From CAWBLP01 sp963789495 (lineage in GTDB: Bacteria; Pseudomonadota; Alphaproteobacteria; Acetobacterales; Acetobacteraceae), in contig CAWBLP010000007.1 in assembly GCA_963789495.1 (NCBI GenBank), positions 96,646 to 160,645 on the forward strand: 64,000 nucleotides of DNA, given 5' to 3'. Position numbers and translations under genes: made by a program. Below are positions 48,901 to 59,059 of this stretch, one piece after another; the first letter of the stretch is position 1; each line of letters opens with the position of its first letter. The notes under the pieces were generated by a model that worked only from the letters and a program-made list of their open reading frames with translations, made no database searches and was not told where the DNA came from.

Positions 48901-50191
48901 CAGGGCTGTTCAACGCTCTCAACTGAAGCACCACTTGAGCAGCGCCTGGAGGCCACCAAGCGCCGCAGCGTAGCGCTGCTGGGTGAAGGTTGCAGTGCGA
49001 TTGCGCTGCAGGATGTTGTAGGCGAACGATCGCAGCCGGGCGAAGACGCCGGGATTGTGCCGGATACGGGATTGATCTTCCTGGAAGGTGACGTCGCGGG
49101 TGTAGTGCAGCTTGTTTTCGATGTGCCAATGGCCCCGGATGGCAGTGGCAGCCTGGCGCGCCGATGCGGCGGAATTGGCGACGTAATAGGCGATCTCCGA
49201 AGTGCTGCTCCATAAGCCGGTCCTGGCATTGCGATGCAGCACGTTGCGGGTGACGCGGATGATCCGCTTGACCAGGGACTTCCACTCGGTTGCGGCCAGG
49301 ACACGGGTGGCACTGAACACCTCGGCGGTTCGGGTTTCATGCCGATTGCGGCCTTTGGTGACCGAGGTGTCGCTGCTGGCAGGGTGGCGAGAGGTGCAGA
49401 GGGTTTCGGCCTGCCGCAACAGGGTCGGCTGGTTATCCTTCAGTTGGACGATAATGTGCGCCTGCGCTGCTGCGGCGGCCTCGAGGGTTTTTTTTGGCAG
49501 TGCATGGCATCGAGCGTGACGGTGCAGTTGGCGAGCCGAAGTTCGCCGAGCAAGCGCTGCGCGGCGGGGATTTCGTTGGACTTTTCCTCGATGTCGCTAT
49601 GCGCCAGCACCAGGCCCGCCTCGAGATTGAAGGCGTGCAGCAACTGGGCTGCCTTGCGGTCGCGGAAATTGTCGAAGCTTTGCTTCAGCGTCTTGCCGTC
49701 GAGCGCGATGGTGCGGTGCGACGGATCGGTCGCAGTATCCAGCAGGGCGGTGGCATGACGGCGGAACACCTGCTCGACTGTCTGCGGGTCCAGGCCCTGC
49801 AGGATGTAACGAATCGCCGTGTGCGCCGGCGCACGCTTCCAGCGCAGGCCGAATGCGGCGTTCAGCTGGCGACGATGCACCTTGATGAAGGTCTCGATGG
49901 AGCGGAACGAATTGCCGCCGGTGACCACGGCGAGGATCGAGAACAACAGGACGTAGGGTAGTCTGTAGAGCCTACCTTCCGCCCGACGCGGGTCCGGGAC
50001 TTCGCTGAGCGTGGTGAGAAACTGGTCGAACGGGCGCATGGCAACCTGCTGGTGATTCGGTTGCCCGGCATAGATTCAGGGATCTTGCCGCGCCGGAATC
50101 CGGCGTCGGGTCCGATCAGCGGAATTTCCGCAACTGTTGCCACGGGGACTCAATCTCTGCCCTCACAGGTATAGAGCGTTGAACAGCCCTG
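48901..50191 (-). mobile_element. ISAs1-family insertion sequence, complete ends
   Basis: 1,291 bp with terminal inverted repeats CAGGGCTGTTCAACGCTCT (19 of 19 identical) at both ends. It is flanked by a perfect 10-bp duplication GGGTCGTGCC at 48891-48900 and 50192-50201, in the 8-10 bp range typical of ISAs1. It carries one transposase gene on the minus strand and has split an exported-protein gene. Identical ends and an undecayed target duplication suggest recent insertion. Confidence 0.9.
48919..50039 (-). CDS. ISAs1-family transposase (frame changes at an A8 run)
   Basis: ATG 50039, MRPFDQFLTTLSEVPDPRRAEG, then TIALDGKTLKQSFDNFRDRK (first Asp) and CTVTLDAMHCQ (second Asp). At AAAAAAAA (minus strand of 49488-49495) the zero frame runs off into unrelated sequence. 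A -1 step gives KKTLEAAAAAQAHIIVQLKDNQ and the rest of the enzyme, with catalytic Glu in RGHWHIENKLHY and end at 48919. Either slippage on the A8 run or one lost A explains this. Joined length is about 373 residues, normal for the family. Confidence 0.88.
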
Positions 50192-50625
50192 GGGTCGTGC
50201 CCGGTGTGGCCGGTTCCGCCGTCGCCTTCACCACCACCCAGGGTCCGCCCGGTGCGCTGACGATGGCGGTAGGCGCGCTGCTGGGCATTGCGTCCAGCGC
50301 CATTGCCGCCACTTTCGCCGCCACCGCCGCTTTCGTGGCCGCCGCTGCCGCCACTTTCGTGGCCACCGCTACCGCCACTGCCGCCACTCTCATGGCCGCC
50401 GCTGCCACCGCTTTCGTGGCCGCCGCTGCCGCCACTCTCGTGACCACTGCTGCCGCCACTGCCGCCATTCTCATGGCCGCCGCTGCCGCCGCTTTCGTGA
50501 CCCTGCTGTCCGCGGGCAACCGTCAGCGGCAGCAACAATGCGAAGGCGCTGGCTGTGGCACCAAGCAGCAATTGGCGTCGCGACGTGGGGAAACGCGGCT
50601 CAGGGGTGAAGGGATTGGCATACAT
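50192..50625 (-). pseudogene. 5' fragment of Tat-exported GHESGGSG-repeat protein, split by ISAs1
   Basis: ATG 50625, MYANPFTPEPRFPTSRRQLL; the SRRQLLLGA motif and following hydrophobic run (SAFALLLPLTVARG) make a Tat-type signal peptide. About eight copies of GHESGGSGG-like units follow (some GHENGGSGG), then a Gly/Arg-rich stretch ending GTGHTGHDP at the insertion. No known domain. The intact protein would have been about 200 residues. It lies just after the 50652-51158 gene. Confidence 0.8.
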
Positions 50626-50651
50626 CGTTTTGTGCTTTGTGTTTGGCGCTG

Positions 50652-51158
50652 TCAGCGCATCATCTGCCGGCGTTCGGCTTCGGCCGCGTCGGCGACGGCC
50701 TGCGCAAAGGCGTGGGTACTGCTGAGGCAGAGCAATGCGTTGACCCGCTCCACAACGCCCAAGGTGATCGGGATAGCGGAAACCAGTGCCAAATAGCTGG
50801 CCGCCGATGTGCGGTTCGGCACACGCTTTTCCAGTTCCTCCTGATACGCCGACAGCAGCGCGACGCCGTCGCTCCGGGCTCCCGGATCGAACCCGGGTGC
50901 CAGTTCGAACTGGACAATCTTCAGTCGCGTTAGCTCCGCATCGTTCGCAACCGCAGACGCACCCCGCCGATGATTGGCACACCAGGCGTTCAGGCTGAGT
51001 TCAGCCCGCGGCATTGCCGCTGGCTGGCGAGGCTCCAACAGCAGCGGCTGCGCCCTGGCATCGTCAGTAAGAAACGGCATCATTGGCGCAGCTCCGAGGC
51101 ACAGCATGGCCACAGCAGCGGCTGTTGCGAGTTCGTCACATCTGTGAAGGCGCAACAT
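50652..51158 (-). CDS. Small exported protein of unknown function
   Basis: 168 residues from ATG 51158 (AGGG nine bases upstream). A signal peptide is probable: CDELATAAAVAMLCLGAAPM ... ARAQ. The mature part has AELSLNAWCANHRRG, TRLKIVQFELAPGFDPGAR and LSAYQEELEKRVPN, with two Cys (near 62 and 146) that may pair. Not recognised. Divergent from the outer-membrane barrel gene, with a shared upstream FNR-type site; the IS-split gene follows 26 bases after it. Confidence 0.7.
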   Translation of the reverse strand: MLRLHRCDELATAAAVAMLCLGAAPMMPFLTDDARAQPLLLEPRQPAAMPRAELSLNAWCANHRRGASAVANDAELTRLKIVQFELAPGFDPGARSDGVALLSAYQEELEKRVPNRTSAASYLALVSAIPITLGVVERVNALLCLSSTHAFAQAVADAAEAERRQMMR

Positions 51159-51241
51159 GGTATTCGCCCTGACATGGTAGCAATTTGACCGAACTGGCCG
51201 GATAACGTCCATATAGTTAATGACTAAGCCGTCTCCGCGCC

Positions 51242-51255
51242 TTGATTCAGATCAA
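51242..51255. promoter_or_regulatory. FNR/FixK-type binding site
   Basis: TTGATTCAGATCAA is a perfect TTGAT-N4-ATCAA palindrome. It is centred 75 bases before the ATG of the barrel gene (51324) and 90 bases before that of the divergent exported protein (51158). Either spacing permits a class II (-41.5) activator position with a short leader. In alphaproteobacteria FnrL/FixK respond to low oxygen. Confidence 0.65.
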
Positions 51256-51323
51256 ACAAATCATTCCGAGATAGTGCTTCATTGCGGTGTCGCGGGGCGT
51301 CGGTCGCGCCAGGGAGCATTCAA

Positions 51324-52922
51324 ATGTGGTCACGGTGCTATCGTGGATTTGCCCATCCAGGTGCTATTCGCCACGGGGTGAGCGGCATTGTCCTGCTCAG
51401 TCTGGCGCTGGTTCCCACCATCGGTCAGGCACAGCCCTACCCCGTTCCAGCCGCCCTGTCGGCGCAACTGGATGCCGCGGCGGTAGATGGGCCCGGCGCC
51501 CTGCTGCATGCGCTGTCGCAAACCTTGGCCGCGAACCCGGCGCTGGCCGCCACACCGGACAGTGCCGCCGCACTCGCGCGTGCCGCCGCCGCCCCGGTGC
51601 CGAACTTCGTTGGCGCCACCCTGCCCGTCTATCGTGATATCGGCCAGCAGATCGTCGCCGCCGCGCCGGCCGACCGACGTGTTGCCGTGCAGCAGGCCGT
51701 GAGCGATGCGCTGCGCAGCCACATGGAACTCGATCTGCATATCGCGCCGCCGATGCGGCCCGATACCCTGCAGAGTCGCGCCACCCCACCGGCCGATGTC
51801 GAGGCCTACGGATACAAACTCGGCTCTTTCACGCTGTATCCGGATGTGCAGGCGGCGACCTTCTACGACGACAACATCTATGCCACGTCACACGGTCATG
51901 TCTCCGACTGGATTGGCACGATCTCGCCGCGGGTCGCCATCCAATCCAATTGGGATCGCCATTCATTGTATGCCGAGGCGCAGACCGACCTGACCGGCTA
52001 CTGGAGCCATTCCCACGAGAACACCGTCGATTGGCACGCCGCTCTGGAGGGACAGATCGACGTCAGCGACAAGACGCATATCCTGCTGGGGGGCGTCGTG
52101 CTGCAGGAGCATGAGGACCGCGCCTCGCCCGACGCCGTCGAAGGCTTCGAACCGACGCCGTACAGCGAGCAGAATGCCTATGCGGGGGTAGTCCATCGCT
52201 TCAACGACTTCACCCTGCGGCTTGGCACCGCGATCGAACGCCTCAGCTTCGGCAACGTCCAAGGCGAGCACGGCGAGATCAACAATCAGGATCGCGACCG
52301 CACACGCTACACCTTCGGCGGGCTGCTCCGCTACGAGGCGAACCGGAGCTTCCGCCCCTTCGTCGAAGCGTTGGGTGACATCCGCCGGTACGACACGGTA
52401 CCCGACGACTTCGGCTTCATGCGCAACTCGGATGGATTTCTGCTCGGCGTCGGAACGCTGTTCACCCTGGGACCCAAAGTGTCGGGTGAAGTCTTGTTGG
52501 GCGTTTTGCACCGTTCCTACAACGACCCCACGTTCAAATCGCTGACCACCCCGGCGGCCGATGCGACGTTGCGCTGGCAGGCGACCGCGCGCACTGCGCT
52601 GGTGGCGTTTACTGAACGCACAATCGAGGAGACCACGCTGTCCGGCAGCCCAGGCTATATCTACACGCTCGGCGGGATCCGGCTTGAGCAAAAGCTAGCG
52701 GAGCGGCTGACCGGCATCGTCCGCGTCGCCTATGCACACAGCGATTTTGCCCAGGTCGGGCGAGCGGATAACGACGTGGATACCTCGGTGGGTATCCGCT
52801 ATCGGCTGACCCACAATGTCACGCTTGGCGTCGACTACCGTTATACTCAGCGGGTGTCCGGCAATACATTGACCGATTTTGCACGCAATCAGGTGTACTT
52901 CCGCATCGGAACGCAATTTTAG
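51324..52922 (+). CDS. Outer-membrane beta-barrel protein
   Basis: 532 residues from ATG 51324 (GGGAG upstream). Signal region GIVLLSLALVPTIGQAQ; an Ala/Pro-rich helical region (50-150). The barrel part is seen from YGYKLGSFTLYPDVQAATFY onward, with alternating amphipathic strands (IGTISPRVAIQSNWDRHSLY, NVTLGVDYRYTQRV). It ends in Phe (YFRIGTQF), the BAM recognition residue. Resembles the outer-membrane beta-barrel family linked to polysaccharide export or surface proteins. Transport role unproven. Confidence 0.85.
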   Translation: MWSRCYRGFAHPGAIRHGVSGIVLLSLALVPTIGQAQPYPVPAALSAQLDAAAVDGPGALLHALSQTLAANPALAATPDSAAALARAAAAPVPNFVGATLPVYRDIGQQIVAAAPADRRVAVQQAVSDALRSHMELDLHIAPPMRPDTLQSRATPPADVEAYGYKLGSFTLYPDVQAATFYDDNIYATSHGHVSDWIGTISPRVAIQSNWDRHSLYAEAQTDLTGYWSHSHENTVDWHAALEGQIDVSDKTHILLGGVVLQEHEDRASPDAVEGFEPTPYSEQNAYAGVVHRFNDFTLRLGTAIERLSFGNVQGEHGEINNQDRDRTRYTFGGLLRYEANRSFRPFVEALGDIRRYDTVPDDFGFMRNSDGFLLGVGTLFTLGPKVSGEVLLGVLHRSYNDPTFKSLTTPAADATLRWQATARTALVAFTERTIEETTLSGSPGYIYTLGGIRLEQKLAERLTGIVRVAYAHSDFAQVGRADNDVDTSVGIRYRLTHNVTLGVDYRYTQRVSGNTLTDFARNQVYFRIGTQF

Positions 52923-53034
52923 CGGCTGTGCGAGATCGATTTGATCCACATCAACGCTCCCTCGCCCGGGGGTCATTAAGGCTTTCCCTTGCGGAACGCC
53001 TGCGAAGCGCGCGTCCCGTGATGGAGGATCAATC

Positions 53035-53410
53035 ATGACATTCGATGGGCTGATGCAATCTGGCACGCAGCGGCGACGCGCGATCCGCGGCTTGATGGCA
53101 TTGGCGGGTCTTCTGGCTGGATCGGTTTTTGCTGGGGTGCCGGTTTTCGCCCAGGATCGGGATCGCGACGTCACCCGGGACCGCGACAAGACGCGCGATC
53201 CGGACGTACCTGCAAGACCGTGACCGTACCCGCGACAGGACTCACGATCCAGACACTCTGCAGGACCGGGACCGCACCCGCGACAAGACGCATGACCAGA
53301 TCGGTGGCGGCAGTCGCGCTGGCAGCGGAGCCGGTGCCGGGTCTGCTGGCGCCGGCGGCGGATCTTCTGGCGGCGGCGGGGGTGGCGGTAGCGGCGGTGG
53401 CGGGCGCTGA
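53035..53410 (+). CDS. Exported RD-repeat, Gly-tailed small protein (one frame step)
   Basis: ATG 53035 with GGAGG upstream; signal GLMALAGLLAGSVFAGVPVFAQ. The mature chain starts DRDRDVTRDRDKTRDPD, then the frame steps by one base near 53208. It continues YLQDRDRTRDRTHDPDT and LQDRDRTRDKTHDQIGGG, closing with GGGSSGGGGGGGSGGGGR. The repeat unit is about 16 residues (LQDRDRTRDxTHDPDT). In the first frame the peptide stops at 53223. No known family; it follows the barrel gene by 112 bases. Confidence 0.65.
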
Positions 53411-53689
53411 TCGATCGGTGCTGGCAAGGCGCCGAAGCCGCGGCAGATCATCCCGATGCTGCGGCTGCGGCCAATGGTGCCCTGGTTGGGTACACGACGC
53501 CGATCCGCCTGCCCGCCTGGCTTGGCGGCCCGATAACAAGCCGGGCCGTCCGGTCTCTCCGGCGCCCGCGCCGGAGCCTGAGCGACATGGTCCCATCGAG
53601 GCAGGCTAACCCCGCGACGGCGCGGAATTGGCATAGGCTCGGCATGACCCCGGTTGCCGAAACGCCTCACACGCGGCATCAAGCGGCGG

Positions 53690-54466
53690 ATGAGCGCCTC
53701 GGTCCCCATGATCCGCCTGCGTGGTGTGTGTAAGAGCTTCGGCGACAAGGTCGTGCTGGATGGCATCGACCTCGACATCATGCCGCGTACCTCCATGGTG
53801 GTGATCGGCGGCTCCGGCTCCGGCAAGTCGGTGCTGCTGAAATGCATTCTCGGTCTCCTCGATCCGGACGACGGCGTCATCGAGATCGATGGCAAGGACA
53901 TCCTCCGCCTGCCACGCGCGGAACGGGAGGCGGCGCGGGCACGTATCGGCATGCTGTTCCAGAACGGCGCGCTGTTCGACAGCCTGCCGGTTTGGGAGAA
54001 TGTCAGCTTCGGTCTGATTGCCCTGCACAAGGCAACGCGCGCCCAGGCGCAAGAGCGCGCCGCCGACTTCCTCGCCCAGGTCGGGCTCGCCCCGAGCGTG
54101 GGAGAGCTCTATCCGGCGGAGCTGTCGGGCGGCATGCAGAAGCGGGTCGCGCTGGCACGGGCGATCGCGGCGCAGCCGGATATCCTGTTCTTCGACGAGC
54201 CGACGACCGGGCTGGACCCGATCATGGGGGCGGTGATCGACGGGCTGATCGTCGACCTGGTGAAGCGGCTGGGCAGTACCGCGGTCGCGATTACTCACGA
54301 CATGGCGAGTGCACGCCGGATCGGCGACGCCGCGGCGATGATCCATCGCGGCCGGATCGTCTGGAGCGGCCCCGCCTCGGCCTTGATGGAGAGCGGCAAC
54401 CCGATGGTGGACCAGTTCACCCATGGCCGCCGCGAGGGGCCGATCGAGATGGAACTGCGGCGATAG
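53690..54466 (+). CDS. ABC transporter ATPase, MlaF-like
   Basis: 258 residues from ATG 53690; ATG 53708 is an alternative. VLDGIDLDIMPRTSMVVIGG, Walker A GGSGSGKS near residue 42, Q-loop MLFQNGALFDSLPVWENV (the GALFDSL form typical of MlaF/Mkl), signature LSGGMQKRVALARA, Walker B ILFFDEPTTGLDP and switch THD. These features match the phospholipid/toluene-tolerance ABC system that maintains outer-membrane lipid asymmetry. No mlaE or mlaD lies beside it. Confidence 0.9.
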   Translation: MSASVPMIRLRGVCKSFGDKVVLDGIDLDIMPRTSMVVIGGSGSGKSVLLKCILGLLDPDDGVIEIDGKDILRLPRAEREAARARIGMLFQNGALFDSLPVWENVSFGLIALHKATRAQAQERAADFLAQVGLAPSVGELYPAELSGGMQKRVALARAIAAQPDILFFDEPTTGLDPIMGAVIDGLIVDLVKRLGSTAVAITHDMASARRIGDAAAMIHRGRIVWSGPASALMESGNPMVDQFTHGRREGPIEMELRR

Positions 54467-54507
54467 TCCAGGCCCGGAGAAGCCTGGCAGGCGCGCCGCG
54501 GGGCAGG

Positions 54508-55059
54508 GTGGCCGGCCGGCTGTCCGCCGGCAAGCTGGTCATCAGCCTGTTGGTTGCCGGCCTGCACCTCGCCGGCCTGCCTGCCCACGCCGAATCGGTC
54601 CCCGCCATGGGTGCCGCCACCCAACTGGCCGGGCTGTTCATCCAGGGCTGCCTGCCGTTTGCCGGTGCGCCGGCCGCGCTGCGGAACTGGGCGCATCAGT
54701 TCGGCCTGGCAGAGCTGCCGGAACCGGCGCGCAGGATATTCCTGCATGGGGCGCCGGGCACCGCGTTCGACGCCTCGGCCCAGGGCGATAAGCTGGTGCT
54801 GGTCTCCTCGGATGACGGGATCTGCTCCGCGGTGACCAATCTCGCCCCGGGCGCGGCGGTGGCGACCGCCCTGGAGGACGATTTGCGCCGCACCGGCGTC
54901 GCGTTCCGGCTGGCGATCGCGCGCGACGACAAACATGCTGCCGGGGTGCACTATCGCGAGTATCTGGCCGCGAAGGCGAAGTCCGCCTGGCGTATCCTGG
55001 CGGCGACGGTCAATGATCCGCAGGGCGGTCAGGCGATGCTGACCGCTGCCCCGGAGTAG
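54508..55059 (+). CDS. Exported protein, NMCC_0638-like, unknown function
   Basis: 183 residues if started at GTG 54508. Signal VISLLVAGLHLAGLPAHAES. Mature part: LAGLFIQGCLPFAGAPAALR, ARRIFLHGAPGTAFDASAQG, LVLVSSDDGICSAVTNLAPG and an amphipathic end. The two Cys (LFIQGC, DGIC) may form a disulfide. The resemblance to the NMCC_0638 family is from memory and not tested. It follows the ATPase by 41 bases, so may be co-transcribed. Confidence 0.6.
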   Translation: MAGRLSAGKLVISLLVAGLHLAGLPAHAESVPAMGAATQLAGLFIQGCLPFAGAPAALRNWAHQFGLAELPEPARRIFLHGAPGTAFDASAQGDKLVLVSSDDGICSAVTNLAPGAAVATALEDDLRRTGVAFRLAIARDDKHAAGVHYREYLAAKAKSAWRILAATVNDPQGGQAMLTAAPE

Positions 55060-55110
55060 CACAATGTGGTCGGCACCCATCGTTCCATCGTGCCACGGGG
55101 CCTGATCGGC

Positions 55111-56502
<1,392 letters not shown>

Positions 56503-56670
56503 GCTGCAATCGCGGTCGCGCACGTAATTTCGGCCACATTCTCAGTTTGGTTTCCAAGCCGGCTGCCGGAAACGGCTATAACGCGCGATCGTGGCTTGGC
56601 TGGCGAGACGCAGCGGGAGATAAGCGGGCGATGCAGCATTGCGGGAACAGCGACAGCCGAGTGGTGGGAT

Positions 56671-56920
56671 GTGGCAAGCATCGGGGTGTGGCCCCGAACC
56701 CCATCAGGAGGCGTTGCCTTCTCCAGCAAAGACACCGCTTTGCAATCCAATCTGTTCGGGTCGGGGGAGGGAGCCGTCCGTGATGATGCGCTGGTCCAAG
56801 ACTGTCACGCCCCCTCCCCCACCCGAACCTATTCGGCTCCAAGGGCTGCGCCCTTGGCGGGGATTCACGGGGCAGCGCCTCTTGACGGGGGTTTCGGGGG
56901 CAACGCTCCCGACGCTTGCC
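56671..56920. repeat. Large multi-hairpin dispersed repeat, copy D
   Basis: Lies in the 474-base gap between radA and cvpA. GGGGTGTGGCCCC; GCAAAGACACCGCTTTGC; central arms GTTCGGGTCGGGGGAGGG and CCCCTCCCCCACCCGAAC; CCAAGGGCTGCGCCCTTGG; ACGGGGCAGCGCCTCTTG; and GGGGGCAACGCTCCCGACG. The central stem differs from copies A-C on both sides in a matching way. The rest of the gap (56503-56670, 56921-56976) shows nothing else. Confidence 0.85.
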
Positions 56921-56976
56921 GTGATCGCCCGGCACCCTAACTGCCCGCTCCCGCAAGGGGAGGGGGGATATCGGGG

Positions 56977-57567
56977 GTGCCGTCGGTGACCTGGGTCGAT
57001 TTTGCCATTTTGGGTGTGCTGGCCGTTTCGGCGCTGCTGGCCTTCCTGCGCGGTCTGGTGCGGGAGGTGCTTGGTATCGGCGCGTGGATCGGCGCGGCGC
57101 TGGCGGCAGCCTGGGGTTTGCCCCTGGTCCGCGGCCAGGCACAGCGCTGGATCACCAACCCGGTCTGGGTGGACCCGATTGCCTTCATCGTGATCTTCCT
57201 GGTCAGCTTGATCATCCTGATGCTGATCGCGCGCGCCATCGGCCGCGTGGTGCGGGGCTCACCGCTGGGCGGCGTCGACCGTACCTTGGGGCTGGTATTC
57301 GGCCTCGCGCGGGGTGCGGCGCTGGTTGTGCTTGCCTATATCGTGGCTGGGATGGTGGTGCCGCTCGATCACTGGCCGGATCCGGTGCTGGAGGCGCGGT
57401 CGCTGGAGCCGGCCTATGCCGGGGCGCGATGGGCGGTACATCAGCTTCCGGTGGATTATCGGCCGCGTCTGTATGCGCCGCCGGCGGGACGACAGACCAC
57501 CGCGGAGGCGTTGCTGCACGCAACGCCTCAGGGCCGCGCGGTCGGCAAGCAACCGGCCCATGATTGA
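56977..57567 (+). CDS. cvpA: CvpA family membrane protein
   Basis: 196 residues from GTG 56977. Starts VTWVDFAILGVLAVSALLAF and RGLVREVLGIGAWIGAALAA, the family's conserved N-terminus. Four transmembrane helices (to about 125), with GGVDRTLGLVFGLARGA between the third and fourth, then a soluble tail. Named for colicin V production; role unclear but often beside purF. Its stop is 13 bases before the purF start. Confidence 0.9.
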   Translation: MPSVTWVDFAILGVLAVSALLAFLRGLVREVLGIGAWIGAALAAAWGLPLVRGQAQRWITNPVWVDPIAFIVIFLVSLIILMLIARAIGRVVRGSPLGGVDRTLGLVFGLARGAALVVLAYIVAGMVVPLDHWPDPVLEARSLEPAYAGARWAVHQLPVDYRPRLYAPPAGRQTTAEALLHATPQGRAVGKQPAHD

Positions 57568-57580
57568 GAAGGGTTCAGGC

Positions 57581-59059
57581 ATGACCGTGACTGCCCAGCC
57601 GGACGACCAGCCGCCGGACGACGACAAGTTGCATGAGGAATGTGGGGTCATCGGCGTCTGGAGCGTGCCGGACGCCGCCGCGGTCACCGCGCTCGGCCTG
57701 CACGCGTTGCAGCATCGTGGCCAGGAGTCCACCGGCATCGTCAGTTTCGACGGCACCCGGTTCCATTCGCACCGCGGCCTCGGCCTGGTGGGCGATAATT
57801 TCGGCGATGCGCGGGTGATCGCGGGCCTGCCGGGGCGCAATGCGATCGGCCATAACCGCTACGCCACCACCGGCGAAACGATCCTGCGCAATGTCCAGCC
57901 GCTATATGCCGATTTCGAGTTCGGCGGTTTCGGCGTGGCGCATAACGGCAACCTGACCAACGCCCATGTGCTGCACCGTGCCCTGGTGCGTCGCGGCTGC
58001 CTGTTCCAGTCCACCACCGACTCGGAGGTGTTCGTCCACCTGATCGCCATCAGCCTGTATTCCACCGTGGTGGACCGGCTGATCGACGCCTTGAAGCAGG
58101 TGGTGGGCGCCTATTCCCTGGTGGCGCTGTCCAACGAAGCGCTGATGGGGGTGCGCGACCCGCTGGGGGTGCGGCCGCTGATCCTGGGCCGCATCGGCAC
58201 CGAAGGCACCGGCGGCTGGGTGCTGGCCAGCGAAACCTGCGCGCTCGACATCATCGGCGCCGAATTCGTGCGCGATGTGGAGCCGGGCGAGGTGGTCGTG
58301 ATCAACGACCAGGGCGTGCACAGCATCCGCCCGTTCGGCCGCTCCCGGGAACGCTTCTGCGTGTTCGAATACATCTACTTCGCCCGCCCGGATTCGGTGG
58401 TGGAAGGCACGCCCGTGTACGACGCGCGCAAGCGCATCGGCCGCGAACTGGCGCGCGAATCGCCGGTGCCGGCGGACGTGATCGTGCCGGTGCCGGATTC
58501 CGGCGTGCCCGCCGCGATGGGCTTCGCCGCGGAAAGCGGCATGCCGTTCGAGCTTGGCATCATTCGCAACCACTATGTCGGCCGGACCTTCATCGAGCCG
58601 ACCGACAATATCCGCAACCTCGGCGTGAAGCTGAAGCACTCGGCCAACCGCCCGGTGCTGGAAGGCAAGCGGGTGATCCTGGTGGACGATTCCATCGTGC
58701 GCGGCACCACCAGCCGCAAGATCGTGGAGATGGTCCGCCAGGCCGGTGCGCGGGAAGTGCATATGCGGATCTCCTCGCCACCCACCACGCATTCCTGCTT
58801 CTACGGCATCGACACGCCGGAACGCGGCAAGCTGCTGGCCGCGCGCTACAATGTGGAGGAAATGGCGTCGCTGATCGGTGCCGACAGCCTGGCGTTCATC
58901 TCGATCGACGGGCTGTATCGCGCGCTGGGCCAGGAAGGCCGCGATCCGGACCAGCCGCATTACTGCGACGCCTGCTTCACCGGCGACTATCCGATACCGT
59001 TGCCGGACCAGGCGGACAACGCCAGCCGCCAGCTCAGCCTGCTGACCGAAACCCACTGA
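57581..59059 (+). CDS. purF: Amidophosphoribosyltransferase PurF
   Basis: 492 residues from ATG 57581, with AAGGG eight bases upstream; an ATG six codons earlier overlaps cvpA. Cys of HEECGVIGVW (about residue 21) is the glutaminase nucleophile exposed after propeptide removal. HALQHRGQESTGIVS and HNRYATTG belong to the glutaminase half. The phosphoribosyltransferase half has VPVPDSGVPAA, RNHYVGRTFIEP and the PRPP loop VILVDDSIVRGTT. First committed step of purine synthesis. Confidence 0.97.
   Translation: MTVTAQPDDQPPDDDKLHEECGVIGVWSVPDAAAVTALGLHALQHRGQESTGIVSFDGTRFHSHRGLGLVGDNFGDARVIAGLPGRNAIGHNRYATTGETILRNVQPLYADFEFGGFGVAHNGNLTNAHVLHRALVRRGCLFQSTTDSEVFVHLIAISLYSTVVDRLIDALKQVVGAYSLVALSNEALMGVRDPLGVRPLILGRIGTEGTGGWVLASETCALDIIGAEFVRDVEPGEVVVINDQGVHSIRPFGRSRERFCVFEYIYFARPDSVVEGTPVYDARKRIGRELARESPVPADVIVPVPDSGVPAAMGFAAESGMPFELGIIRNHYVGRTFIEPTDNIRNLGVKLKHSANRPVLEGKRVILVDDSIVRGTTSRKIVEMVRQAGAREVHMRISSPPTTHSCFYGIDTPERGKLLAARYNVEEMASLIGADSLAFISIDGLYRALGQEGRDPDQPHYCDACFTGDYPIPLPDQADNASRQLSLLTETH

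Noticed and set aside
50163..50519. Ala/Val-rich frame in the GHESGGSG region
   Set aside because: Alternative reading of the glycine-repeat DNA; only the frame starting at 50625 has a Tat signal and rejoins across the IS.
50300..50520. CRISPR-like array
   Set aside because: The short repeats are in-frame GHESGGSG codons of unequal length without unique spacers; no cas genes are present.
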